Made by a program: the position numbers and the translations under genes. The notes under the pieces are model-generated. The model was not told the origin of the DNA. It was given only the letters and a program-made list of their open reading frames with translations, and did no database searches. A DNA stretch of 64,000 nt from Apostichopus japonicus (lineage: Eukaryota; Echinodermata; Holothuroidea; Aspidochirotida; Stichopodidae): positions 25,088,077 through 25,152,076 of the forward strand of contig NC_092582.1 of NCBI RefSeq assembly GCF_037975245.1. Reading direction: 5' to 3'. Positions 42,601-56,000 of this stretch are shown here, piece by piece. Positions within the stretch are counted from its first letter, which is position 1. The number at the start of each line of letters is the position of its first letter.

Positions 42601-43929
42601 TAATTATTCCGCCGCTTTTTTTGTGCGTGTGTCTTTTGTAACAAGTCATTTCATTTCTCTTTTGTACTAAGTTGTAATAAGTTACAATCAAGTCCCTCAG
42701 CCTTTGGCATTTGGTCTGTGTTTGATAGGTTACCAGACACTTGAGTCAACACGTTATGTTCTTGATTGCATATGGATACGATCAAAGCTTAAGTTGGTCA
42801 TTACCACTGGGATTTATTCAGATCTTTTATTTCCTGTAAACATTATTTCTGATAATCTAAGTAGAGAATCATATGGATTATGACTAAGTACTATTGATTA
42901 ATCCCATTTAACAATCTTTTGAGTCCTCACTGAGGTAGATCCAGAGGATCATATGGATTATGCAATATTTATTAATCCCACTGCCAATCTTTTTAGCCCT
43001 ATGACTACTATGCATTAATCCCACTTCCAATCTTTTTAGCCATATGATTACTATTGATTAATCCCACTTTCAATCCTTTTAGCCCTCACTGAGGTAGAGC
43101 CAGAGGACCATATGGATTATGACACTATTTATTAATCCCTCTTACAATCCTTTTAGCCCTATGATTACTATTGATTAATCCCACTTTCAATCCTTTTAGC
43201 CCTCACTGAGGTAGAGCCAGAGGATCATATGGATAATGACACTATTTATTAATCCCTCTTACAATCCTTTTAGCCCTATGATTACTATTGAGTAATCCCA
43301 CTTTCAATCCTTTTAGCCCTCACTGAGGTAGAGCCAGAGGATCATATGGATTATGACACTTTTTATTAATCCCACTTCCAATCCTTTTAGCCCTATGACT
43401 ACTATTGATTAATCCCACTTTCTATCTTTTTAGCCCTCACTGAGGTGGAGCCAGAGGATGGAGATGTTATAATCCTGACCTACGTCGACCTCAGTGCTTG
43501 GAGTGATCACATCGATCTTGTTACTGCAGAACTACCCGCGGACATTGAAGCTGGTCAGGCCACCGCCACGTTTACCCTCTACGTCATCAACGATATCACC
43601 AAAGAGCATACTGGATACAACGTCACCATCCTGGAAGGAGAGGCCCTCGTGGACGGACTGTTACGGGCATGGAAGGATGAAAACTCAGACTTTAGGTAAG
43701 TATATATATATATATATATATATAACTCCATCTCGTAAATCCTCATACTAACTCCAACTCTATGTAAGTACATAAACTCCATCTAGTAGGTCATCATATT
43801 AGCTCCAATGATCGGGCTTATTACCCAAGTGTTTTGATTGTACAGAGTGCACCCCTTGTGCTTTTGAATCTGACAAATTGTGTTGATCTTTATTAATTTA
43901 ATATATATCTTTCATACCACTTGTTACAC

Positions 43930-43993
<64 letters not shown>

Positions 43994-44031
43994 TATGTAT
44001 ATATATATATATGTATATGTATATATATATA

Positions 44032-44079
<48 letters not shown>

Positions 44080-47000
44080 TATATATATATATATATATAT
44101 ATATAGATATATCTATGTTTATAGATATATATATAGATATATATATAATTAAAGATGAACACACCAGACAGGTTTCATCTCATGTAACAATATTTCCCAA
44201 AATTGGAAAATTTTCTGCTGTGTTGATCTCTAATAATTTATAATATATATCTGTCATAGCATTTGCCGCAAATTCATATATATATCTACATATATATTAA
44301 CAAACGAATATTTTTTCCTTTTTGCTTTCTTAACATTTAAAGTTTTAGCGGTGACTTTTTTGAGCTGTTTGGCAAGCATGGTTTTTATCCAATCGCGGTC
44401 AATTACCTTGCCAATAATGAAGAAGAACACAAATTGTGGTTCGTTATGGATGAGTCTTTCGACCTTTACAGCTGTGACAAGATTCAACCCAAGGATTTTT
44501 CACCAATCTGTAAGTAAATCCATGAATGTTTACTCTTAAATCAAATTTGATTTATTCATGACCTCGTTCGGCAGCTGCTAGCGGTCCAAGTTGTATAGTA
44601 GCCACTGCTTTTCATTTTATTTTTTTTTGGCTATTTGTTGTTTTATTTATCTTGAAAGAGAGATAGAGAAGTGAGCCTGTTGATCACCAAATATTCTTTA
44701 ATGAAAGTGGCTGAAATACTCAATCTAGCACACAGGCCAAGATTTCAAATCTGACATTATCAGATTGTGGACTAGGTTTCCATGTGTACTCAGAATACAA
44801 CCATTTTCAGATTGTGGACTAGCAGACTAGGTTTCCATGGGTACTCAGAATACAACCATTAACAGATTGTAGACTAGGTTTCCATGGGTACTCAGAATAA
44901 AACCATTAACAGATTATGGACTAGGTTTCCATGGGTACCCAGAATACAACCATTTACAGATTGTGGACTAGGTTTGCATGGGTACTCAGAATACAACCAT
45001 TAATAGATTGTGGACTAGTTTTCCATGGGTACCCAGAATACAACCATTAACAGATTGTGGACTAGGTTTCCATGGGTACTCAGAATAAAACCATTTACAG
45101 ATTATGGACTAGGTTTCCATGGGTACTCAGAATACAACCATTAACAGATTATGGACTAGGTTTCCATGGGTACTCAGAATAAAACCATTTACAGATTATG
45201 GACTAGGTTTCCATGGGTACTCAGAATAAAACCATTTACAGATTATGGACTAGGTTTCCATGGGTACTCAGAATACAACCATTAACAGATTGTGGACTAG
45301 GTTTCCATGGGTACTCAGAATACAACTATTAACAGATTATGGACTAGGTTTCCATGGGTACTCAGCATAAAACCATTTACAGATTATGGACTAGGTTTCC
45401 ATGGGTACTCAGAATAAAACCATTTACAGATTGTGGATTAGGTTTCCATGGGTACCCAGAATACAACCATTAACAGATTGTGGACTAGGTTTCCATGGGT
45501 ACTCAGAATACAACCGTTTACAGATTGTGGACTAGGTTTCCATGGGTAATCAGAATAAAACCATTTACAGATTGTGGACTAGGTTTCCATGGGTACTCAG
45601 AATACAACCATTAACAGATTGTGGACTAGGTTTCCATGGGTACTCAGAATAAAACCATTTACAGATTGTGGACTAGGTTTCCATGGGTACTCAGAATACA
45701 ACCATTTACAGATTGTGGACTAGGTTTCCATGGGTACTCAAAATAAAACCATTTACAGATTGTGGATTAGGTTTCCATGGGTACCCAGAATACAACCATT
45801 TACAGATTGTGGACTAGGTTTCCATGGGTACTCAGAATACAACCATTTTCAGATTGTGGACTAGGTTTCCATGGGTACTCAGAATACAACCATTACAGAT
45901 TGTGGACTAGGTTTCCATGGGTACTCAGAATACAACCATTTACAAATTGTGGACTAGGTTTCCATGTGTACTCAGAATAAAACCATTTACAGATTGTGGA
46001 CTAGGTTTCCATGGGTACTCAGAATACAACCATTAACAGATTGTAGACTAGGTTTCCATGGGTACTCAGAATAAAACCATTTACAGATTGTAGACTATGT
46101 TTCCATGGGTACTCAGAATACAACCATTACAGATTGTGGACTAGGTTTCCATGGGTACTCAGAATAAAACCATTTACAGATTGTGGACTAGGTTTCCATG
46201 GGTACTCAGAATAAAACCATTTACAGATTGTGGACTAGGTTTCCATGGGTACTCAGAATAAAACCATTAACAGATTGTAGACTAGGTTTCCATGGGTACT
46301 CAGAATAAAACCATTTACAGATTGTGGACTAGGTTTCCATGGGTACTCAGAATACAACCATTAACAGATTGTGGACTAGGTTTCCATGGGTACCCAGAAT
46401 ACAACCATTTACAGATTGTGGACTAGGTTTCCATGGGTACTCAGAATACAACCATTAACAGATTGTGGACTAGGTTTCCATGGGTACTCAGAATACAACC
46501 ATTAACAGATTATGGACTAGGTTTCCATGGGTACTCAGAATAAAACCATTTACAGATTGTGGACTAGGTTTCCATGGGTACCCAGAATACAACCATTTAC
46601 AGATTGTGGACTAGGTTTCCATGGGTACTCAGAATACACCCATTAACAGATTGTGGACTAGGTTTCCATGGGTACTCAGAATACAACCATTTTCAGATTG
46701 TGGACTAGGTTTCCATGGGTACTCAGAATAAAACCATTTACAGATTGTGGACTAGGTTTCCATGGGTACTCAGAATACAACCATTAACAGATTGTGGACT
46801 AGGTTTCCATGGGTACCCAGAATACAACCATTTACAGATTGTGGACTAGGTTTCCATGGGTACTCAGAATACAACCATTAACAGATTGTGGACTAGGTTT
46901 CCATGGGTACTCAGAATACAACCATTAACAGATTATGGACTAGGTTTCCATGGGTACTCAGAATAAAACCATTTACAGATTGTGGACTAGGTTTCCATGG

Positions 47001-50000
47001 GTACCCAGAATACAACCATTTACAGATTGTGGACTAGGTTTCCATGGGTACTCAGAATACAACCATTAACAGATTGTGGACTAGGTTTCCATGGGTACTC
47101 AGAATACAACCATTTTCAGATTGTGGACTAGGTTTCCATGGGTACTCAGAATACAACCATTAACAGATTGTGGACTAGGTTTCCATGGGTACTCAGAATA
47201 CAACCATTTACAAATTGTGGACTAGGTTTCCATGGGTACTCAGAATAAAACCATTTACAGATTGTGGACTAGGTTTCCATGGGTACTCAGAATACAACCA
47301 TTAACAGATTGTAGACTAGGTTTCCATGGGTACTCAGAATAAAACCATTTACAGATTGTAGACTATGTTTCCATGGGTACTCAGAATACAACCATTACAG
47401 ATTGTGGACTAGGTTTCCATGGGTACTCAGAATACAACCATTAACAGATTATGGACTAGGTTTCCATGGGTACTCAGAATAAAACCATTTACAGATTGTG
47501 GACTAGGTTTCCATGGGTACTCAGAATAAAACCATTTACAGATTGTGGACTAGGTTTCCATGGGTACTCAGAATAAAACCATTAACAGATTGTAGACTAG
47601 GTTTCCATGGGTACTCAGAATAAAACCATTTACAGATTGTAGACTAGGTTTCCATGGGTACTCAGAATACAACCATTAACAGATTGTGGACTAGGTTTCC
47701 ATGGGTACCCAGAATACAACCATTAACAGATTGTGGACTAGGTTTCCATGGGTACTCAGAATACAACCATTAACAGATTGTGGACTAGGTTTCCATGGGT
47801 ACTCAGAATACAACCATTAACAGATTGTGGACTAGGTTTCCATGGGTACCCAGAATACAACCATTTACAGATTGTGGACTAGGTTTCCATGGGTACTCAG
47901 AATACAACCATTAACAGATTGTGGACTAGGTTTCCATGGGTACTCAGAATACAACCATTTACAGATTGTGGACTAGGTTTCCATGGGTACTCAGAATACA
48001 ACCATTAACAGATTGTGGACTAGGTTTCCATGGGTACTCAGAATAAAACCATTTACAGATTGTGGACTAGGTTTCCATGGGTACTCAGAATACAACCATT
48101 TACAGATTGTGGACTAGGTTTCCATGGGTACTCAGAATAAAACCATTAACAGATTGTGGACTAGGTTTCCATGGGTACTCAGAATACAACCATTTACAGA
48201 TTGTGGACTAGGTTTCCATGGGTACTCAGAATACAACCATTACAGATTGTGGACTAGGTTTCCATGGGTACTCAGAATACAACCATCAACAGATTGTGGA
48301 CTAGGTTTCCATGGGTACTCAGAATACAACCATTTACAGATTGTGGACTAGGTTTCCATGGGTACTCAGAATACAACCATTAACAGATTGTGGACTAGGT
48401 TTCCATGTGTACTCAGAATACAACCATTACAGATTGTGGACTAGGTTTCCATGGGTACTCAGAATAAAACCATTACAGATTGTGGACTAGGTTTCCATGG
48501 GTACTCAGAATAAAACCATTACAGATTGTGGACTAGGTTTCCATGGGTACTCAGAATAAAACCATTTACAGATTGTGGACTAGGTTTCCATGGGTACTCA
48601 GAATAAAACCATTTACAGATTGTGGATTAGGTTTCCATGGGTACTCAGAATAAAACCATTTACAGATTGTGGACTAGGTTTCCATGGATACTCAGAATAA
48701 AACCATTTACAGATTGTGGATTAGGTTTCCATGGGTACTCAGAATAAAACCAGAATACCTCAGAATACTGCACGTTCATTATCTTGAGCTTTCCTTTGTG
48801 ATGTGAACCAAAAATGAGAAAGATCTCACCTGGAGGTAAAATGTAGTTTTTAAATGACTTTTCAATACTGATGGATAAAAGAGGACTAGGCCGGATGTGG
48901 TCCCTGGTGCAATTATGTCACCAGGCACCTTGTCTGCACTTTTGATTTTGCCTAAAGTTTAATGCGAAATTGAGAATACACTATTCTGCATTTCATATTT
49001 TCATGTAGTGTCCCTTATATACATCCCCAGGCCACTTAATTGGAACCGGAGAGCGAGGAGGGGGGGGGGTGGTGCCCTCCTCTTCTTGTCAGGACTTCTC
49101 ATTCCTGTTGACAAGTGTATGGAATACATATTTAGATAGTACACGTTAAAGTATGCTGTGTATTATTGTTCAAGATCTGTCAATATGTTACTCTAATTTT
49201 TTAATTTTTGCAATTTTAGCTTTATTTGAATACAAGCCTGTGGATGGAGGAGTGGTGAAACTTGTTTACCTCGACGGTGAGGCTTTATTCGATCACGGAG
49301 CTGGCTACGGTGAACTTCCGGGACGAATCCGGCGGGAAGATGAAAGCTTTACCCTCCCTATCCTCATTTCCAATGAAGTAACACAAGAGTTCTCACAACA
49401 TAATGTTACCATCAAATACCATGAAAGCCTACTTGAGGCACTCCTGAGGGCATGGAAAGCCCCTGAGAGTGATGTGAAGTAAGTCCTGTGTTTATTACAC
49501 CATTTTGAGAATTCAAGTAAGTTTTAATGACATAGCAACAATTGCTGTTTCTTTTTACATCTACTTTTGTCAATTTTACACCAAAGCATGGAACTGTTTA
49601 TTGATTGTGCTGAATCTTGAAACGGTTTGATAAAAACTAAATAGTCTTGGAAGGTTTGTCTTAGCGAGATGGGTAATGATGCAGGGTCAGGGAAGTCCGT
49701 AGCCATGCTAACTAATAACCCTCCTCCTCCCTCCCCCCCAATATTTGTCCACACTGCCAATGAAGTTTCTAAATACTTTATATTTAACGATAGTACTGTA
49801 AAGATGGTACTGTCCATACAGACTAGTAGAATGAAACAAAGTCTGCTCTATTACCAGCTTTGATTCACATAGCCTATAACATAGCAGATTTTATGGCTTG
49901 TCAAATGGTGTCCCATCATTTGCATTGTGTTGTACCAGTCCTCAGAATACCTGGCTTAAGGACTTGGTAGGATGTGTCGTTGAAAAGTATATGACTTAAT

Positions 50001-51823
50001 GTGCTGTGGTTTTGACAAAGTAACAAGACAATTTTGCTTTTGGAATACCAACAGGATGTTTAATATTATATTAGTGTTATTTTAGTTTAGTTTAGTATAG
50101 ATATTTTAATTAATTTAATGAATTATATGTATTTATTTATGTATTATATGTTTTTTTGGGGGGGGGGAGGAGGCTAAAGTTTAAGCAGAACAGCTTTTCT
50201 TGGGTTATTAAATCTAGCAGTTTTCAAAAATTTCATTTTGTATCATCCATACTCTCATTCCTCATTAATCTATATCTTTTAGAAATTTTTTTATTTTTTA
50301 TATTCCCACATGCTCCATCCACATTTGTGTAAATTTCTGCTTGATCTTTTCCCCTCCGACAGTTTCAGCTTCTCGAAAGTTGGATTTTTCAACGTAGTCG
50401 GATATTTCCTTACCTCAGTTAACGGGGTCCAGAATGATCCTGAAAACTTCCAATTCTGGGTCGTCGTTGATCCAACCGAGGAGAATGGAAGAGGATTAGG
50501 ACAGATGCCAAGAGGACAACTCACCAAGCCCATCGGTAAAACAGAATCTCCTATTATTCCTTGCATCCAAATATTCACTTGAATTACTGTAGTGGAAAGG
50601 TCTAGCTCGGGTACCTCTTGTGGTGGTACAAAGTTGATCTGATTGGGCCGCCGTGCAAGTCTGTGCCTCATACTCAGGCAGCTACACTTATTGTTGCACC
50701 TACTACGGTCTACTGTGACTAAATATGGGGGGAGCATTATTTAATGTGGGCAATTAAAAATGGAAACGTTCTCTTTTTGCAGTGTCCATCTGTTTTTTAA
50801 ATTATCCTGTCTCAATTAGGCCCTTCATATATACTCTCTCCCCAAAGTGTACATTTTATATAGAATATATATAGAAGAAGTAACAAACCACAGGGTGACT
50901 TGGTCATCCTTTACAGGGTCATTTTGGAGGAGTTTTCTCATTGTTATAAACTTGGTCAGTCATACCACAGCTGTAGGGCAGGAATAAACAGACTGTCCTC
51001 TCGTTGGCCGTTTCTGAACCACTTTGGAATCCTGGGACAAGAGTGAAGTTTGTAAATGCAACTGAAATGTGATGGCAGCTTTTCATCACCTACAAAAAAA
51101 GCACCAGTTTTCAACATGAGTTTTTCTTTTCCATCATTTCTTTTCCATCATTTGAAAGAAGGTTAACTTGTGAACTTGTTGGACTGTTTTTTTAGTATCA
51201 TAGTAAAAAATTTCATGCAAATAAATGCAAATTCTACTTGAAAACTGTAGGTGACATAAATAATTCATGAATTTCGATAAAATGGAGAATATTTAAATTT
51301 AACTCGCCATGATTTTCTTCTCTCTCTTTGTATTTGTTGTTGTCATGGCAGGGCTGGAAGAGTACATCCCACGTCCTGGATTCCCGGTTGTTTTAGCCTT
51401 TAAAGACTTGAGTGCCTTCAGGGCGGATATGGAGTTTCTAGGAAACAGTCGTAAAGAATTACCCAAGGACATTGAGGCCGGAGACCAGACCATTAACTTC
51501 AATCTCCGTATTTATAATGGCATCACCCAAATGGGTCAGTCGTACAATTTGACTATCATCGACGGAGAGACCCTGCTCGAAGCCTTCGTGAGAGCCTGGA
51601 AGAATCCTGAGCTTGATTTCAAGTGAGAACAACTTTTTGGTCACTTTTGGTTAAGGCAGAAAGTGTGACGTGACTTGCTCAAAAGATCAAACTTTTTTTT
51701 TTTAAATTTTCTTGACCCTCCACCAATTTGTAGGCAAGTTAAATAGATTCATCTTTTTCTGTTCCATTCGTTTGTGATGAATTTTTGAAGTTTAACCATG
51801 CATGCTTTTCGGATATCACATCT

Positions 51824-51895
<72 letters not shown>

Positions 51896-52507
51896 AACCT
51901 GTTAACAGATGAGGATATGTTTGGGTGAAGTTTTCAATATTTTTGGGTTATGTTTAATGATTATTCTGCAAAAGATCAGGACCATTAGTAATGACCATTC
52001 TAGTCAATTATGTCTTTGCTCCTTCAATGTCTTTTCCCAGTCAACTTTTCTGTTATTTGTTTTCTCTTAGTTATTTTAATATCGAAAATATCATGAATGG
52101 TATTCTCTGTGAGTGTGTGCATTTTCTTTACCCTTCCCTTCAGCTTCCTGGCACTGCCTATGGAATTCTTTGGGACCTTTGGTATCTTCATCAAGGGTAT
52201 CAATGGTATTGCCAACTGTGAGGACAATTTGTATTTCTGGTTTGTCAAGAGGATGAATGGTAGAGACGACGATCCCATCAGTAACCCTGTCTGTGAGTAT
52301 TATCAGTTGGAGGGGGAAGGGGAGGAGAGGGGGGAAGAGGGGGAGGGGAGTGATATTTACGGATGGTAAGGATCCTACCAGCTTGTGCAAAGTACGTTAT
52401 CTTTGGTTCTTTTCGTGGTATGTGAAAAATGAACCATATTAGATATTATGATTCAGTTTCCAAACCGACCATTGAGCTAGTACATCAATCATGTGGTTCT
52501 ATAGTTG

Positions 52508-52542
<35 letters not shown>

Positions 52543-52961
52543 GTATAGTCTATAGTTGTATATATATATATATATATAGTTGTATAGTCTATAGTTGTAT
52601 ATATATATATATATATATAGTTGTATAGTCTATAGTTGTATATATATATATATATATATATAGTTGTATAGTCTATAGTTGTATATATATATATATATAT
52701 ATAGTTGTATAGTTTATAGTTGTATATATATATATATAGTTGTATAGTCTATAGTTGTATATATATATATATATATATAGTTGTATAGTCTATAGTTGTA
52801 TAGTCTATAGTTGTATATATATATATATAGTTGTATAGTCTATAGTTGTATATATATATATATATATATAGTTGTATAGTTTATAGTTGTATATATATAT
52901 ATATAGTTGTATAGTCTATAGTTGTATATATATATATATATATAGTTGTATAGTCTAAAGT

Positions 52962-53013
<52 letters not shown>

Positions 53014-56000
53014 ATAGCTGTGTATATATATAGTGTACTGATGCAATGGTCTTGTGATGTCAGTGGCACATAGAACCATCCACAGACTGTGAGGATAGCT
53101 TGCAAACGTGTAACCGCAGAGAAGGGTAACCCGTCCGGTATCACCTTCCTAAGATATACAACTATTTTGTTATCATCCAGACTTTTATCTCGCAATTTGG
53201 GATTCTTCGCGGGTAATACTAACAATATAAAGGAGATACCAGATTGGTTCACATTTCATGAGACATTTAGTTGTATATTATTTGGAAGTTGATAGTGTTA
53301 ACTAAGTTAAGAAAAAAACTAAATCCCATTTTTTTCTTTTCTTTTTTGTATGTAAGTAAGACATATTGTCAGATTGTACATATCTCATTTTATTGATGTT
53401 GTAATACCAAAATTTCATGAACATATATATTACTTCATTTCATAAACAGCAGAAATAGAAGAAATGATATCAATATATTGTCATTTCGTTGACAACGATT
53501 TTATAAATGGTTAATTTAGATTTTGGCATCTGGCAATCGAGCAAAATCATGGCAAATTGTTCAAAGGCGCTAGTGTACCATAGCGTGTACAACTTAGCCT
53601 TGGTCATTGGTAACTTGTCACACCTACACACCAAAGTGTGCGCAATTCAATCAATCTCTCCTGGGGCACCACAGTGCACCACAACCACGTGTCCCCCGGG
53701 GGACTTCCCATAGGGTGCAGCCACAAACCAGCGCACGTAACTATATTACAAGTTACCTCGCAAGTCCCCATTTATACACTTGGGTGAAGAGAGGCAATGG
53801 AGGATAAAGTGCCTTGCCAGGACACAACGCAATGATCTGGCCAGGGTTCCAACCTGTAATTCTTAGATCACCAGTCCACTACCTTAACCACTTGACCACA
53901 ACGTCCCGTTACATATATGGATAACAGTCTGATGCTTGTTCTCTTGTGCAGCATGCACTTTCTGTATATTGTTCTTTGGTTATAATGATTTATTTATATT
54001 TCACATGTAGTTAATAACTCCATCATACTTTTGACAACATATTCCTGGTGGATCCTCCTCTGTGGTTGCCTGGCGATATTTTTTACCTCAAAGCGTTAAA
54101 GAAAGGTTTGATAGTACTGGAATCAAAAAATCTCTACAGTTACAAAGACAGGATTTGAGTGTCGCTGGGTTAGCTTCCTGTAGTTGCTTCAATTTTAACT
54201 GGAATTTAAAATTTGAAACTTGGTAGTTGTGGTATTAACCAAGCATGTGTTTTTACAACAAGTCTTACCGTGTACCAAAGATATGTAGCCTACAAAGTTT
54301 CCTTCTCGCTGTGCTATAATGACAGAGTCTTTTACTGGAAATTAATGTGATGCTATTAATTGGTCGTTAATATCTTTCGTTGTGATGATTATTACTATTT
54401 GTTTGTTCGTTATAAAGCTTTGACTGAATTCAACCCTGTGGACGGAGAAGATGTCCACGTAGTGTTCAACGACTTCAGTCCCTACAGAGAGGACATTGAA
54501 TATCTGTTAAGACATCTGAGGAACCGGGAAAGAGGAAGGTTCACTGGATACGACAGAGAAGAGGAGGAAGAGGAGGAGGATGAGGAGATGGGGTACTTGC
54601 CTTTTGTGATCGAAGACAACTCTGAATCGCTCAACTTCAGCCTGGTTGTGTTTAACAATCTCACTGGAGAGTATGGAGTGTTTAACCTGACCATACTCGA
54701 GGGAGAGAATCTGCTACATGCAATGTATAGAGCTTGGAAGAATCCAGATATTGATTTCAGGTAAGTGTTGTCAAAACTAAATAGAAGGTTGTGTAGGCCA
54801 GAGGGTTGCATACAACCATGTACAGTAACTTGTTAGTTAAAGGCTACAGCAGTGATACTAATAAGCAGAGGTGTGCTTGGTATGAATTGCGATAGGTCTA
54901 GACCATGGGTTCCCTAACTGGGGTGCACAAAACCCCAGGGTGTGTGTGAGTCCATACAAGGGGGGTTCGTGAGACATTTCTGTAAGTCAAAACTAGAGTA
55001 CTTTTTGTTGAACTAAAATCTGATATATCATATTATTCGTTCCATACGCAGATGTTGCCATAGTAGTACCGTACCGTGCATGTGATAAATAACTGAATTA
55101 TGATACTGACACAGGCCGTATGACTTTGGAGAAGTTGGTGTCAGCATGACAGTACAATATTACACTATGAACTTGATCTTTTACGAAGCACTGTTATACG
55201 TATTATAGTATAATAATGGCTAAGATCATGTCTTGAAAAGTTGGTGGTTCGTGGACAACTCTGACATCCACAGGGGGTTTGTGGGGGGGGGATAAAGTTA
55301 GGGAAACCCTGGTCTAGACAAAGCATTCATATTTACTTTTTAAAACAGACATTTTCCCAAAATTTTAAGCATTTCTTGACAACATTAATGCAACTAAATC
55401 ACAACATATATGTCCTGCATGTGTCAGCGATGATAAGCGACATAGTATCCAACCCCAAACCACTCTAACGGATATACTCTTCAATTGGGTTTTCACTATG
55501 CAGCTTTGGTGCGGCCCGTTTTACACTCTTTGGGAAGTTTGGTATGTATCCAGTGTCCGTCAACGGTTTGGCGAATGACCACCAGGCTTTCAACTTCTGG
55601 CTGGTTGAGAAGTACCAGTCGTCGAAAGATGAGATGACCGGCGACAACGGTCCACTGGGTAAGCAGTTTACTATTTGATCATTCGTAAAAGTTATTAGCA
55701 ATACCAGAAACTCTTCATTGGGGGGGGGCGGGGGTGGGAGGGATGGTAGAGTGAGTAGTTGCAGAGGGAGCTGTGTCTTTTTGTAAGAAAAAAAAAGTGG
55801 TTCCGCTAAACACTTATAGTCAGGGTCGTTTTTTTTTTCCCCTTTTATCTCTTATTTTGCCAAATTACAATCATATTTATTTCTAGTGAGTGATTATTTT
55901 TATTTTATTTTCTTCTACAGGGTTGATAGATGCTGTCCCTTACCCTGGAGATACATATACTTTGGTCTACGTTGATCTCAGTGACTACAAAGATGATCTT

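Noticed and set aside
45777-48351. Repeated ORFs ([12 protein letters not shown] type) in the 47-bp satellite
   Set aside because: Frames open for only a few units and broken by unit-length variants; the array lies within an intron joined across by phase-matched exons.
50291-50737. 148-residue - strand ORF
   Set aside because: Shadow of exon 26, whose + strand reading has the conserved module motifs and consensus splice sites.
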